In this document: positions 1-6,320 of the stretch, in pieces | Numbering within the stretch: position 1 is the stretch's first letter | Layout of the letters: every line of letters begins with the position of its first letter | Source: JBFLXR01 sp040757065 | GTDB lineage: Bacteria; Pseudomonadota; Gammaproteobacteria; Burkholderiales; Gallionellaceae | Assembly: GCA_040757065.1 (NCBI GenBank) | Contig: JBFLXR010000026.1 | Location: 1 to 21,670, forward strand | Direction of reading: 5' to 3' | Length of the DNA stretch: 21,670 bases | Notes under the pieces: generated by a model | Seen by the model: the letters and a program-made list of their open reading frames with translations, nothing else | Told to the model about the DNA's origin: nothing | Databases searched by the model: none | Made by a program: the position numbers and the translations under genes

Positions 1-2
1 GA

Positions 3-98
3 GTAATCGGCGACTGGATTATGTTCTACAACAATCGGCGACCGCATCAATCGCTGAAAATGAAAACGCCTGCTGAGGCTTATGCTTTAGCGGCTTGA
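3..98 (+). CDS. IS3-family transposase OrfB, C-terminal fragment
   Basis: This is the tail of a DDE integrase-type transposase (rve domain). The reading frame from base 3 gives a C-terminus with the segment FYNNRRPHQSL followed by KTPAEAYA, the usual end of IS3-family OrfB proteins, just after the catalytic glutamate region. The TGA stop is at 96-98, only 2 bases before the terminal repeat. The rest of the protein, including the DDE residues, lies outside the window, so activity cannot be judged. The orientation matches the element that begins at 21545. Confidence 0.85.
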   Translation, partial: VIGDWIMFYNNRRPHQSLKMKTPAEAYALAA

Positions 99-100
99 GT

Positions 101-126
101 TGAGCAGGTTCCGCTGGGTCAATACA
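101..126 (-). repeat. right terminal inverted repeat of the IS
   Basis: On the minus strand it reads TGTATTGACCCAG, then CGG, then AACCTGCTCA. Compared with the left repeat at 21545-21571, the first 13 and last 10 bases are identical, and the middle differs (CGG against TGAA). Such imperfect left/right ends are normal for IS3-family elements and are the transposase binding sites. Confidence 0.8.
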
Positions 127-159
127 AATCTCCTTTGTGGTTGCGATTGGACTCTAATC

Positions 160-567
160 TCAGGTGCTACTCAAGATGGGGGGACGTCGGATGTCTTGAA
201 CCGAGTAGAACCCTCTTTCAGTTTGACGAATCTCAAAAGTATTTGGTGATACCCGTGGATACCGCTCTCTGGATTCCTCTCGGCGAGCACTTTGCCCCCT
301 GATATGCCAATCCGAGATGACACTCGCCGATGCATCACTCTCACGCCTCTCCTCCCCCCCTCTCCAATAGGTAATGGATGCCCCTCTAAACTTATATATC
401 CCTTCTATTTTTGGGCAATCACCTCGAATATTTTCCGTGTCCAGCAAGCTCGCCCACTCTTCTGGCGGGGGGTGCAGCAAAAATTCTTCTGCCATAGCAT
501 CGCCTCCCGTACTCACAAGTATTAACGCAATTAAATATCCAAATAGGTCTCGCATAGTTATTTCCAT
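160..567 (-). CDS. small predicted exported protein of unknown function
   Basis: I do not recognise the family. The protein begins with an N-terminal hydrophobic stretch (LFGYLIALILVS) followed by a likely signal-peptidase site after AMA, so it is probably exported. The mature part starts with acidic and proline-rich sequence, then a segment reading DCPKIEGIYKFRG that resembles the Cys-Pro-x-hydrophobic-x-Gly-x-Tyr start of some small proteobacterial envelope proteins, and an Arg/Glu-rich C-terminus. Three starts are possible: TTG at 591, ATG at 567 and ATG at 555; the last has a GGAA 6-7 bases upstream and gives the cleanest signal peptide. The stop at 160-162 is 34 bases from the IS end, so the IS did not supply it. 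The gene sits between the IS and the htpX terminator and is probably accessory. Confidence 0.5.
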   Translation of the reverse strand: MEITMRDLFGYLIALILVSTGGDAMAEEFLLHPPPEEWASLLDTENIRGDCPKIEGIYKFRGASITYWRGGEERRESDASASVISDWHIRGQSARREESRERYPRVSPNTFEIRQTERGFYSVQDIRRPPILSST

Positions 568-600
568 GAGTAATTTGTTGTCGTCATCCAACGCATATAG

Positions 601-708
601 CTAGGCGTCAGTGCTGCCACCGCTACCGGCGGCTGCAATCAGCACATTCACAGCATTTACAACTTCGCCCACTGCATTTCCAAATTTGTTCATTAACATC
701 CTGGACAT
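601..708 (-). CDS. possible 35-aa small ORF or gene remnant
   Basis: An ORF starting ATG at 708 encodes MSRMLMNKFGNAVGEVVNAV followed by NVLIAAAGSGGSTDA and a TAG stop at 601-603. It has a short GxxxG-like segment (GNAVG), a hydrophobic run and a Gly/Ser/Ala-rich end. The frame is open for only a few more codons upstream, and there is no good Shine-Dalgarno directly before the ATG. It ends 33 bases before the ATG of the exported protein at 567, so the two could be co-transcribed. It may be a genuine small peptide gene, or the 3' remnant of a gene decayed near the IS. Support is from composition and position only. Confidence 0.25.
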   Translation of the reverse strand: MSRMLMNKFGNAVGEVVNAVNVLIAAAGSGGSTDA

Positions 709-740
709 TTTAGACAGCTTAATGCCTCACAAGAAAATAA

Positions 741-765
741 AAAGCCCGCACTAGCGGGCTTTTTT
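741..765 (-). terminator. intrinsic terminator downstream of htpX
   Basis: A perfect 9-bp stem, AAAGCCCGC (741-749) with GCGGGCTTT (754-762), closes a 4-base loop and is flanked by A- and T-runs on both sides. It lies 10 bases beyond the htpX stop and can work in both directions. Confidence 0.9.
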
Positions 766-774
766 GTGCAGCGC

Positions 775-1656
775 TTAGTGCGCAGAACGGAGTGCTTCGA
801 TGCGTTCATCCAACGGGGGGTGGGTCATGAACAGTTTGGCGAATCCACCGCCGCCCGAGATGCCGAAGGCGGCCATTTGCTGCGGCAAGGCGGCCTGTTC
901 GTGGTTGATTTTCAGGCGTTCCAGCGCGGCGATCATTTTTTGACGGCCGGCCAGAGAGGCGCCGCCCGCATCGGCACGGAATTCGCGCTGGCGGGAGAAC
1001 CACATTACGATCATGCTGGCCAGTACGCCCAGCACCAGTTGCGCGATCATTTCGGCGACAAATGCACCCATGCCGGGGCCTTCGCGCTCGTCGTTTTTCA
1101 GCAGCACGCGGTCCACCAGCAAACCGATGATTTTGGAGAAGAACACGACGAAAGTGTTAACCACGCCCTGAATCAGGGCCAGCGTTACCATGTCGCCGTT
1201 CGCCACATGGCTGACTTCGTGCGCCAGCACGGCTTCGGCCTCATCCCGGCTCATGTTGTACAGCAGGCCGGTGCTGACCGCTACCAGTGCGTCGTTGCGA
1301 TTCCAGCCAGTGGCGAAGGCATTCACGTCCGGCGCATCGTAGATGGCGACTTCCGGCATGCCGATGCCGGCTGCATCTGCCTGACGGCGGACGGTTTCCA
1401 CCAGCCAGCGCTCGGTCGGGTCGATGGGGTTGGTAATCACCTGCGCGCCGACGGACTGTTTGGCCATCCATTTGGACATAAACAGCGAAATGATCGAGCC
1501 GGAAAAGCCGATGACGGCCGACATGACCAGCAGCGCATTAAAGTTGATTCCGCCGCTTTGATCCAAAATGTGGTTTACGCCCAATAGACGCAGTGTGACG
1601 TTAATGACGAACAACACCGCCAAGTTGGTCAAAACAAACAGGAAAATCCGTTTCAT
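775..1656 (-). CDS. htpX: HtpX, heat-shock membrane zinc metalloprotease
   Basis: HtpX is an M48-family protease of the inner membrane that cleaves misfolded or damaged membrane proteins, overlapping in role with FtsH. The protein is 293 aa, the same length as E. coli HtpX. Two N-terminal membrane segments (about residues 3-25 and 38-60) precede the cytoplasmic catalytic part with the zinc motif HEVSH at 146-150; further hydrophobic segments lie near 157-183 and 197-220, and REFRAD (residues 224-229) supplies the third ligand, Glu225. The ATG at 1654-1656 has GGAG about 9 bases upstream. A consensus sigma-32 promoter lies about 70 bases upstream on the same strand, matching the known heat-shock control of this gene. 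A strong terminator follows. Confidence 0.97.
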   Translation of the reverse strand: MKRIFLFVLTNLAVLFVINVTLRLLGVNHILDQSGGINFNALLVMSAVIGFSGSIISLFMSKWMAKQSVGAQVITNPIDPTERWLVETVRRQADAAGIGMPEVAIYDAPDVNAFATGWNRNDALVAVSTGLLYNMSRDEAEAVLAHEVSHVANGDMVTLALIQGVVNTFVVFFSKIIGLLVDRVLLKNDEREGPGMGAFVAEMIAQLVLGVLASMIVMWFSRQREFRADAGGASLAGRQKMIAALERLKINHEQAALPQQMAAFGISGGGGFAKLFMTHPPLDERIEALRSAH

Positions 1657-1723
1657 ATTTTTATCTCCAAAACACTCTCTAGTTGTGGCGCGCAGTCTAG
1701 CATAGTCACGCGTACGCCACGTT

Positions 1724-1751
1724 ACATGGGGGCACCGCGCAAAATTTCAAG
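1724..1751 (-). promoter_or_regulatory. sigma-32 (RpoH) heat-shock promoter of htpX
   Basis: On the minus strand the sequence is CTTGAAA (1745-1751), a 13-base spacer, then CCCCATGT (1724-1731). This matches the enterobacterial RpoH consensus CTTGAAA-N11 to 16-CCCCATnT at every specified base. The predicted transcript would start near 1717 and leave a leader of about 60 bases before the htpX ATG. The downstream gene is a known heat-shock protease, which supports the call. Confidence 0.88.
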
Positions 1752-1826
1752 CGTAGCCATAATAGTGCCCAAGCCGCGTGCGAACTGCTAAACTCGCGTC
1801 AATTTGAGCATCGCAGGAGAAATAAG

Positions 1827-2642
1827 TTGCAAGCATGGCTCACCCATCCCGCCGTTCAGAGCGGCCTCGCCCCATTCGTTGTGGCGCTGATTATCGCCGA
1901 GTTGCTGCAAAGGCTGCGCCTGAGCGGCCTGGCGATCATTGCCGCCTTTGCCGCCACGGTTTATCTGGTTAGCGACTTTACTTTCGAACCGCTGACTGCC
2001 ACCCGCAAAATCGTATTGCTGGGGCTAGCCTCCGCCGCGCTCGGTCTCCTCGCATTGCCAGTAAAAAACAACTGGCCGCGCCCCATCTTAGCGCTCGCAG
2101 CCAGCGGAGCGGTTATTTGGATGGCGCAGCGCATTCTGCAACAGCAATCCAGCACCGATCTGCTGGCTTGGGGTGCGGGTTTGGCCGCCTTGGCCGGCTG
2201 GCTGGCACTGTGGAACGATCTGCTGCACAATGATTCGGTTCGTGCCAGCAGCGCTGGTCTGGGGCTCGGCATCGGGGTCGGCGGAGCGGCTTTATTCGCC
2301 GGTTCTGCGCTGCTGGGGCAACTCAGTCTCGCAATCGGCGCGGCGGCAGGTGCTTATTTTCTGATTCAAATGCTGGCCAACAGCCCCTTGCCGGGCGGGC
2401 GGCTTTTGACGCTGCCGCTGGCTGTTATTCCGGCGCTGTGTGCCGCGCTGGCGGCGCTGACTACGCCCCTGCCGTGGTATGTGCTGCCGGTGATCGCGGT
2501 TATTCCGGTCGCGGCACAAGTTCCTGTTCCCGCCAAATCGGCGACTTGGTTGCAATGCGTACTGACCTCGCTTGCCACCTTGCTGTGTGCAGGAATTGCA
2601 ATTTATCTGACTTGGCGGGTGGCCGGTGCGCCGCCGCTTTAA
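1827..2642 (+). CDS. polytopic inner-membrane protein of unknown function
   Basis: The 271-aa protein is almost wholly hydrophobic, with roughly eight or nine predicted membrane segments rich in Leu, Ala and Gly and only short connecting loops. I do not recognise a catalytic motif or named family, so no function is offered. The start is a TTG at 1827-1829 chosen because AGGAGA (1815-1820) sits 6 bases upstream; the nearby ATG at 1835 is out of frame. Its stop is 19 bases before the ATG of the YceI-family gene, so the two are probably one operon. It is divergent from htpX, and the shared 170-base gap contains the htpX heat-shock promoter; I see no clear sigma-70 promoter for this side. Confidence 0.8.
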   Translation: MQAWLTHPAVQSGLAPFVVALIIAELLQRLRLSGLAIIAAFAATVYLVSDFTFEPLTATRKIVLLGLASAALGLLALPVKNNWPRPILALAASGAVIWMAQRILQQQSSTDLLAWGAGLAALAGWLALWNDLLHNDSVRASSAGLGLGIGVGGAALFAGSALLGQLSLAIGAAAGAYFLIQMLANSPLPGGRLLTLPLAVIPALCAALAALTTPLPWYVLPVIAVIPVAAQVPVPAKSATWLQCVLTSLATLLCAGIAIYLTWRVAGAPPL

Positions 2643-2661
2643 CCCTGAAAGGAGAAACCGC

Positions 2662-3231
2662 ATGAAGAAATCGCTTATTTCCGCTTTGCTGTTCGCTGCC
2701 GTTTTACCGCTTTCCGCGCAGGCTGCCGAGTCTTATACGGTGGATCCAATGCATACTTATCCGCATTTCAGCATCAGCCACCTCGGTTTCTCGACCATGC
2801 AAGGCCGTTTCGATAAAACCAGCGGCAAAATCACGCTGGACCGCGCCGCCAAAACCGGCACAGTCAATATCGAAATCGAAGCAGCCTCGATCAGCACCGG
2901 CCTTGCCAAGCGCGATGACCATCTGCGCTCGCCGGATTTCTTCAATGCAGCGGAATTCCCCAAAATTACCTACAAGGCCAATAGCATCAAATTCAAGGGC
3001 GACACCCCGGTCAGTGTCGAAGGCAACCTCACCATGCTGGGTGTAACCAAGCCGGTCACACTGAGCATTGATGCTTTTAAGTGCGGCACCAACCCGATGG
3101 CGAAAAAAGACGAATGCGGTGCGTCCGCCAGCGCGCAAATCAAGCGTTCCGATTTCGGTATGAAATATGGACTGCCCGGCGTAGGTGACGATGTCAAGCT
3201 GGTGTTCGAGATCGAAGCCTTTAAAGATTAA
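2662..3231 (+). CDS. yceI: YceI-family periplasmic lipid/isoprenoid-binding protein
   Basis: YceI proteins are small periplasmic lipocalin-like barrels that bind polyisoprenoid or similar lipids; some respond to high pH or osmotic stress. This 189-aa protein has a clear Sec signal peptide (MKKSLISALLFAAVLPLSAQA, cleavage before AESY), then the family hallmarks YTVDPMHTYPHFSISHLGFS, a central SPDFFNAAEFPKITY segment and TMLGVTKPVTL near the C-terminal half. Two cysteines (in FKCGTN and DECGAS) are close enough to form a disulfide, which is an inference. The ATG at 2662 is chosen because GAAAGGAG lies upstream and the signal peptide then starts with MKK; a longer in-frame ORF from 2626 is not needed. 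The gene follows the membrane protein by 19 bases and ends at a strong shared terminator. Confidence 0.93.
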   Translation: MKKSLISALLFAAVLPLSAQAAESYTVDPMHTYPHFSISHLGFSTMQGRFDKTSGKITLDRAAKTGTVNIEIEAASISTGLAKRDDHLRSPDFFNAAEFPKITYKANSIKFKGDTPVSVEGNLTMLGVTKPVTLSIDAFKCGTNPMAKKDECGASASAQIKRSDFGMKYGLPGVGDDVKLVFEIEAFKD

Positions 3232-3241
3232 GGCAGTTTCT

Positions 3242-3279
3242 CCAATAAAAAAGCCGGATATATCCGGCTTTTTTATTGG
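3242..3279. terminator. bidirectional terminator, 38-bp perfect palindrome
   Basis: Bases 3242-3260 and 3261-3279 are exact reverse complements of each other: CCAATAAAAAAGCCGGATA and its complement. The core GCCGGATA/TATCCGGC stem is bordered by A-runs and T-runs, giving U-tracts on both strands. It lies between the stops of the convergent yceI (3231) and dnaB (3291) genes and should end both transcripts. Confidence 0.92.
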
Positions 3280-3290
3280 GCTTTACGCGC

Positions 3291-4679
3291 TTAATATTGC
3301 GCAGGCGCGTAATTCTCAAAACGCGTGAATTCGCCCCGGAAAGTCAGCGCAACGCTCCCGATCGGGCCGTTACGCTGCTTGCCGATAATAATCTCGGCTT
3401 TGCCTTTATCGGGCGAGTCTGGGTTATATACCTCATCGCGGTAAATAAACAGAATCAAGTCAGCATCCTGCTCAATAGCGCCGGATTCGCGCAAGTCGGA
3501 CATCATCGGACGCTTATTCGGACGTTGTTCCAAGCTGCGGTTTAGCTGCGACAACGCAATAACCGGGACTTTCAGCTCTTTCGCCAGTGCTTTCAGAGAA
3601 CGCGACATTTCGGAGATTTCCGTTGCACGGTTTTCGCTAGCCTTGCCGGAAGGCGAAGTCATCAACTGCAAGTAGTCCACTACGATCAAGCCCAGTTCGC
3701 CGTGCTGGCGGAACAAACGTCGGGTACGCGACCGCAGTTCTAGCGCGTTCAGACCGGGCGTTTCATCGATATAAACCTTGGCATCGTTCAATTGACCAAG
3801 CGCATGGGTCAGGCGCGACCAGTCTTCATCACCTAATTTACCGGTACGCAGATTGTGCTGATTCAGGCGTCCGACCGAGCCGATCATACGCATCACCAAC
3901 TGCGCACCGCCCATTTCCATACTGAACACAACCACGGGCTTGCCGGTATCGAGTGCCACATTTTCGGCGATATTGATCGAGAAAGCGGTCTTACCCATAC
4001 TGGGACGCCCGGCCACGATCACCAAATCGCCCGGTTGCAGACCGGAAGTCATCCGATCCAAGTCGGTAAAACCGGTCGGTATGCCGGTCACTTCGCTGGG
4101 GTTATCGCGCGCATACAAGGTTTCGATGCGATCGACCACCTCGCGCAGCAAATCTGGCATCATCAGAAAGCCTTGTTTGGAACGGCTCCCCGCCTCGGCG
4201 ATTTCCATCACCTTACTTTCCGCTTCGTCCAACAACTGGCGCGCATCGCGCCCGGTCGGACTATAGGCACTGCTGGCAATTTCAGTACCGACTTCGGCCA
4301 ATTTACGCATAATGGCGCGTTCGCGCACAATCTCGGCGTAGCGGCGAATGTTAGCAGCTGACGGCACGTTCTGAGCTAATGCACCCAAATACGGCACGCC
4401 GCCGACCTTATCCAGTTCCGCGCTGCTTTCCAAGGACTCGGCGACGGTAATCACGTCCACCGCCTTAGCATGTTCAATCAGCCGAGCGATATGGCGGTAG
4501 ATAATCCGATGCTCAGCGCGGTAGAAATCCACCTCGCTCAAATCGCCGACGTTGTCCCACGATGCTGCATCCAGCAGCAAGCCGCCCAGCACCGATTGCT
4601 CGGCCTCAACCGAGTGCGGCGGCATCCGCAGCGCTTCTAGCTGAGGATCGTTGGCTGGCATTGCAGGATTTTGCATCAT
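3291..4679 (-). CDS. dnaB: DnaB, replicative DNA helicase
   Basis: DnaB is the hexameric 5'-3' helicase that unwinds DNA at the replication fork and recruits primase. The 462-aa product has the N-terminal primase-interaction domain (about residues 15-120, starting PPHSVEAEQSVLGGLLLD), a linker, and a RecA-like domain from about 195. Walker A is GRPSMGKT at 224-231, Walker B lies in LIVVDYLQLM (331-340), and KQRNGP (434-439) carries the arginine finger. There is no intein, which is worth noting because dnaB is a common intein host. The start is the first of two adjacent ATGs (4677-4679 and 4674-4676), with only a weak Shine-Dalgarno. It lies downstream of rplI but is separated from it by an intrinsic terminator. 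Confidence 0.98.
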   Translation of the reverse strand: MMQNPAMPANDPQLEALRMPPHSVEAEQSVLGGLLLDAASWDNVGDLSEVDFYRAEHRIIYRHIARLIEHAKAVDVITVAESLESSAELDKVGGVPYLGALAQNVPSAANIRRYAEIVRERAIMRKLAEVGTEIASSAYSPTGRDARQLLDEAESKVMEIAEAGSRSKQGFLMMPDLLREVVDRIETLYARDNPSEVTGIPTGFTDLDRMTSGLQPGDLVIVAGRPSMGKTAFSINIAENVALDTGKPVVVFSMEMGGAQLVMRMIGSVGRLNQHNLRTGKLGDEDWSRLTHALGQLNDAKVYIDETPGLNALELRSRTRRLFRQHGELGLIVVDYLQLMTSPSGKASENRATEISEMSRSLKALAKELKVPVIALSQLNRSLEQRPNKRPMMSDLRESGAIEQDADLILFIYRDEVYNPDSPDKGKAEIIIGKQRNGPIGSVALTFRGEFTRFENYAPAQY

Positions 4680-4722
4680 GTCGGACTCAAAAATGGGAGA
4701 GCAATTTTACACTGCACACAAT

Positions 4723-4750
4723 AAAAAAGGGCTGTTGCCAGCCCTTTTTT
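4723..4750 (-). terminator. terminator between rplI and dnaB
   Basis: A perfect stem, AAAAAAGGGCTG (4723-4734) with CAGCCCTTTTTT (4739-4750), closes a 4-base loop; on the minus strand it ends with a T-run. It lies 23 bases past the rplI stop and 43 bases before the dnaB ATG, so it ends or attenuates the rpsF-priB-rpsR-rplI transcript ahead of dnaB. Confidence 0.92.
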
Positions 4751-4772
4751 AATCGTGCGGAGAAAGCGAAAA

Positions 4773-5219
4773 TTATTCGCCGACCACCGTCACAGTCACG
4801 TCCACCACCACGTCGGTGTGCAGTGCGATGCTGATCGGGTATTCGCCGAGTTGTTTCAGATGACCGGCCGGCATACGCACTTGCGCCTTGGTCACTTCGA
4901 AACCAGCCTTCACCAGCGCTTCGGCGATGTCGGTATTGGTCACGGAACCGAACAGCTTGCCGTCCACACCCGCCTTTTGCGCGATTTGCACGCTGAAACC
5001 AGCCAGTTTTTCACCGCGCGCTTGCGCATCGGCCAGCTTAGCAGCTTCAGCCGCTTCCAGTTCAGCACGGCGTGCGGCGAACTCTTCCACGTTCACCTTG
5101 GTTGCGCGCTTAGCCTTGCCTTGCGGGATCAGGAAGTTACGAGCGTAACCGTTCTTCACGGTCACCACGTCGCCCAGTTGGCCCAGATTCACTACTTTTT
5201 CCATCAAAATGATTTGCAT
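4773..5219 (-). CDS. rplI: ribosomal protein bL9
   Basis: bL9 is a large-subunit protein that binds 23S rRNA near the L1 stalk and reaches toward the neighbouring ribosome. The 148-aa protein shows the N-terminal RNA-binding domain (MQIILMEKVVNLGQLGDVVTVKNGYARNFLIP), the long charged Ala-rich central helix (about residues 40-75) and the C-terminal domain with VDGKLFGSVTNTDIAEAL. Length matches the family (about 149 aa). Its Shine-Dalgarno AAGGAG overlaps the rpsR stop codon (TAAGGAG), so translation is probably coupled. It is the last gene of the operon and is followed by a terminator. Confidence 0.98.
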   Translation of the reverse strand: MQIILMEKVVNLGQLGDVVTVKNGYARNFLIPQGKAKRATKVNVEEFAARRAELEAAEAAKLADAQARGEKLAGFSVQIAQKAGVDGKLFGSVTNTDIAEALVKAGFEVTKAQVRMPAGHLKQLGEYPISIALHTDVVVDVTVTVVGE

Positions 5220-5231
5220 GTCCGTCGCTCC

Positions 5232-5495
5232 TTAGTGCAGATCGGTGTACGGCAGCAACGCGAGGAAACGCGCACGCTTTACCGCAGTGCTCAGTTGACG
5301 CTGATAGCGTGCCTTGGTACCGGTGATACGAGCCGGAATCAGCTTGCCGTTTTCAGTGATGAAGTCCTTCAGGATGTTGATGTCCTTGTAATCCACTTCC
5401 GCGATCTTCTCAGCGGTGAAGCGGCAGAACTTACGACGCTTGAACAGTTGACGGGAACCGCCCTTCTTTTCGTCTTTCTTCATTACACGAGCCAT
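5232..5495 (-). CDS. rpsR: ribosomal protein bS18
   Basis: bS18 binds 16S rRNA in the platform of the small subunit together with bS6. The 87-aa product has the characteristic KRRKFCRFTAEK and DYKDINILKDFITENGKLIPARITGTKARYQRQL segments, and so the usual core of the family. The ATG at 5493-5495 has AGGAG about 7 bases upstream, overlapping the TAG stop of priB (TAGGAG), which suggests coupling. It lies 12 bases upstream of rplI in the same transcript. Confidence 0.98.
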   Translation of the reverse strand: MARVMKKDEKKGGSRQLFKRRKFCRFTAEKIAEVDYKDINILKDFITENGKLIPARITGTKARYQRQLSTAVKRARFLALLPYTDLH

Positions 5496-5504
5496 GTTGT
5501 GCTC

Positions 5505-5795
5505 CTATTCCAAAATAATGTTGTTGATATGCATCACCAGTTGCGTACTGCGCAAACTGCGTTGTGCGATAAAGCCATCCGCCCTGACCGACTGCCCTAT
5601 CGGCAATTCGGTCACCGCTTTCGCGGTTTCGCCAAATGCCAGCGCGATGATTTCGCACTGCACTTGTCGTTTCACTCCCGCCTCTGTTTGCTCTGAGGCG
5701 TGACGGATTGTTATTTCCATACGCTCAACCCCAGCCGGGGTGTGGCGCAATTCGCTTTTCGCGACAACTTGTCCGCTAATAACGAACCGGTTCAA
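5505..5795 (-). CDS. priB: PriB, primosomal replication protein N
   Basis: PriB is a dimeric single-strand-DNA-binding OB-fold protein that stabilises PriA on stalled forks and helps reload DnaB. The 96-aa product fits the short OB-fold family (MNRFVISGQVVAKSELRHTPAGVERMEITIRH; later IGQSVRADGFIAQRS and TQLVMHINNIIL). It sits between rpsF and rpsR, the typical place in beta- and gammaproteobacteria. The start is a TTG at 5793-5795, with no clear Shine-Dalgarno and only 9 bases after the rpsF stop; no nearby ATG or GTG gives the family N-terminus. This suggests weak, coupled translation, keeping PriB low beside abundant ribosomal proteins. Confidence 0.93.
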   Translation of the reverse strand: MNRFVISGQVVAKSELRHTPAGVERMEITIRHASEQTEAGVKRQVQCEIIALAFGETAKAVTELPIGQSVRADGFIAQRSLRSTQLVMHINNIILE

Positions 5796-5805
5796 GCCAA
5801 TTCAA

Positions 5806-6186
5806 TTAAGCAGCAGCGCCTTCAGCCGGAGCGGTTTCAGCAGTCGCTTCGGTCAGAGAACGCGATTTTTCTTCCTTCATCATCGGGGAAGGCGCAGTCA
5901 CGGCAGCCTTCATCTTGATGGTCAGGTGACGCAACACGGCATCATTGAACTTAAATGCGTGTTCCAGCTCGTCCAAAGTTTCTTGGTCGGCTTCGATGTT
6001 CATCAGCACGTAATGCGCTTTGTGGATTTTCTGAATCGGGTAAGCCAGTTGGCGGCGGCCCCAGTCTTCCAGACGATGGATCTGACCACCCTTGCCGGTG
6101 ACCAGCGTGCGGTAACGCTCGACCATCGCGGGCACTTGCTCGCTTTGATCGGGATGCACGATGAATACGATCTCGTAATGGCGCAT
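5806..6186 (-). CDS. rpsF: ribosomal protein bS6
   Basis: bS6 binds the central domain of 16S rRNA with bS18. The 126-aa protein starts MRHYEIVFIVHPDQSEQVPAMVERY and contains the family segments GGQIHRLEDWGRRQLAYPIQK and AHYVLMNIEA, followed by a low-complexity Ala/Glu-rich tail (about residues 98-126) of the kind that varies between species. AAAAGGAG (6193-6200) sits 6 bases before the ATG. It is the first gene of the rpsF-priB-rpsR-rplI operon, transcribed from the strong promoter at 6253-6280, and its leader holds a candidate S6:S18 binding structure. Confidence 0.98.
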   Translation of the reverse strand: MRHYEIVFIVHPDQSEQVPAMVERYRTLVTGKGGQIHRLEDWGRRQLAYPIQKIHKAHYVLMNIEADQETLDELEHAFKFNDAVLRHLTIKMKAAVTAPSPMMKEEKSRSLTEATAETAPAEGAAA

Positions 6187-6208
6187 TAAAAACTCCTTTT
6201 GGATAAAA

Positions 6209-6233
6209 CTCCCCGCATGCGTAACGGTGGAGC
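6209..6233 (-). promoter_or_regulatory. candidate S6:S18-binding leader structure of rpsF mRNA
   Basis: In the rpsF leader, a CTCC element (minus strand, 6229-6232) can pair with GGAG (6209-6212), enclosing an ACCG segment (CCG complement at 6225-6227) next to a short GCATGC hairpin-like sequence. A conserved CCG placed in a bulge between a stem and a hairpin is the known autoregulatory motif bound by the S6:S18 complex in many bacterial rpsF leaders. The parts are visible, but the fold is my reading of a short sequence; CCG could instead pair with CGG. Confidence 0.4.
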
Positions 6234-6252
6234 AAGGTTTAAGGGAGCGCGG

Positions 6253-6280
6253 ATTATAGCGAAATTCGCCGCCCAGTCAA
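6253..6280 (-). promoter_or_regulatory. sigma-70 promoter of the rpsF-priB-rpsR-rplI operon
   Basis: On the minus strand TTGACT (6275-6280), a 16-base spacer and a perfect TATAAT (6253-6258) are followed by a leader of about 60 bases before the rpsF ATG. The predicted start is near 6246. The strength fits a ribosomal operon. Confidence 0.85.
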
Positions 6281-6320
6281 GACAAAACGCAAAGAATCCG
6301 GCGCTTAGGAGAGTTTGCGC

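Larger units (their letters stand above)
1..126 (+). mobile_element. IS3-family insertion sequence, right end (partial)
   Basis: The window opens inside an insertion sequence whose left part lies upstream. What is visible is the last 31 codons of the transposase and a right terminal repeat at 101-126. Read on the opposite strand, that repeat begins TGTATTGACCCAG and ends AACCTGCTCA, which fits the TG...CA-type ends of IS3-family elements. A nearly identical repeat in the same orientation starts at 21545, so two copies of closely related elements flank the window. The exact right boundary (after base 126, ending CAATACA) is inferred from that comparison. The base triplets next to the two ends (AAT at 127-129; GAA at 21542-21544) differ. 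Confidence 0.85.

Noticed and set aside
127..252. Joining MDFTEE (21527-21544) to bases 127 onward as one gene split by recombination between the IS copies
   Set aside because: The joined frame stays open for about 42 codons, but the product is unremarkable and lies antisense to the exported-protein ORF.
766..1587. Long 273-codon ORF on the plus strand across htpX
   Set aside because: It is antisense to a full-length HtpX with all motifs; its His/Gln-rich product looks like a mirror frame of a GC-rich gene.
4755..5696. 313-codon plus-strand ORF across rplI, rpsR and priB
   Set aside because: It runs antisense to three well-recognised genes and has no family-like sequence or ribosome site.
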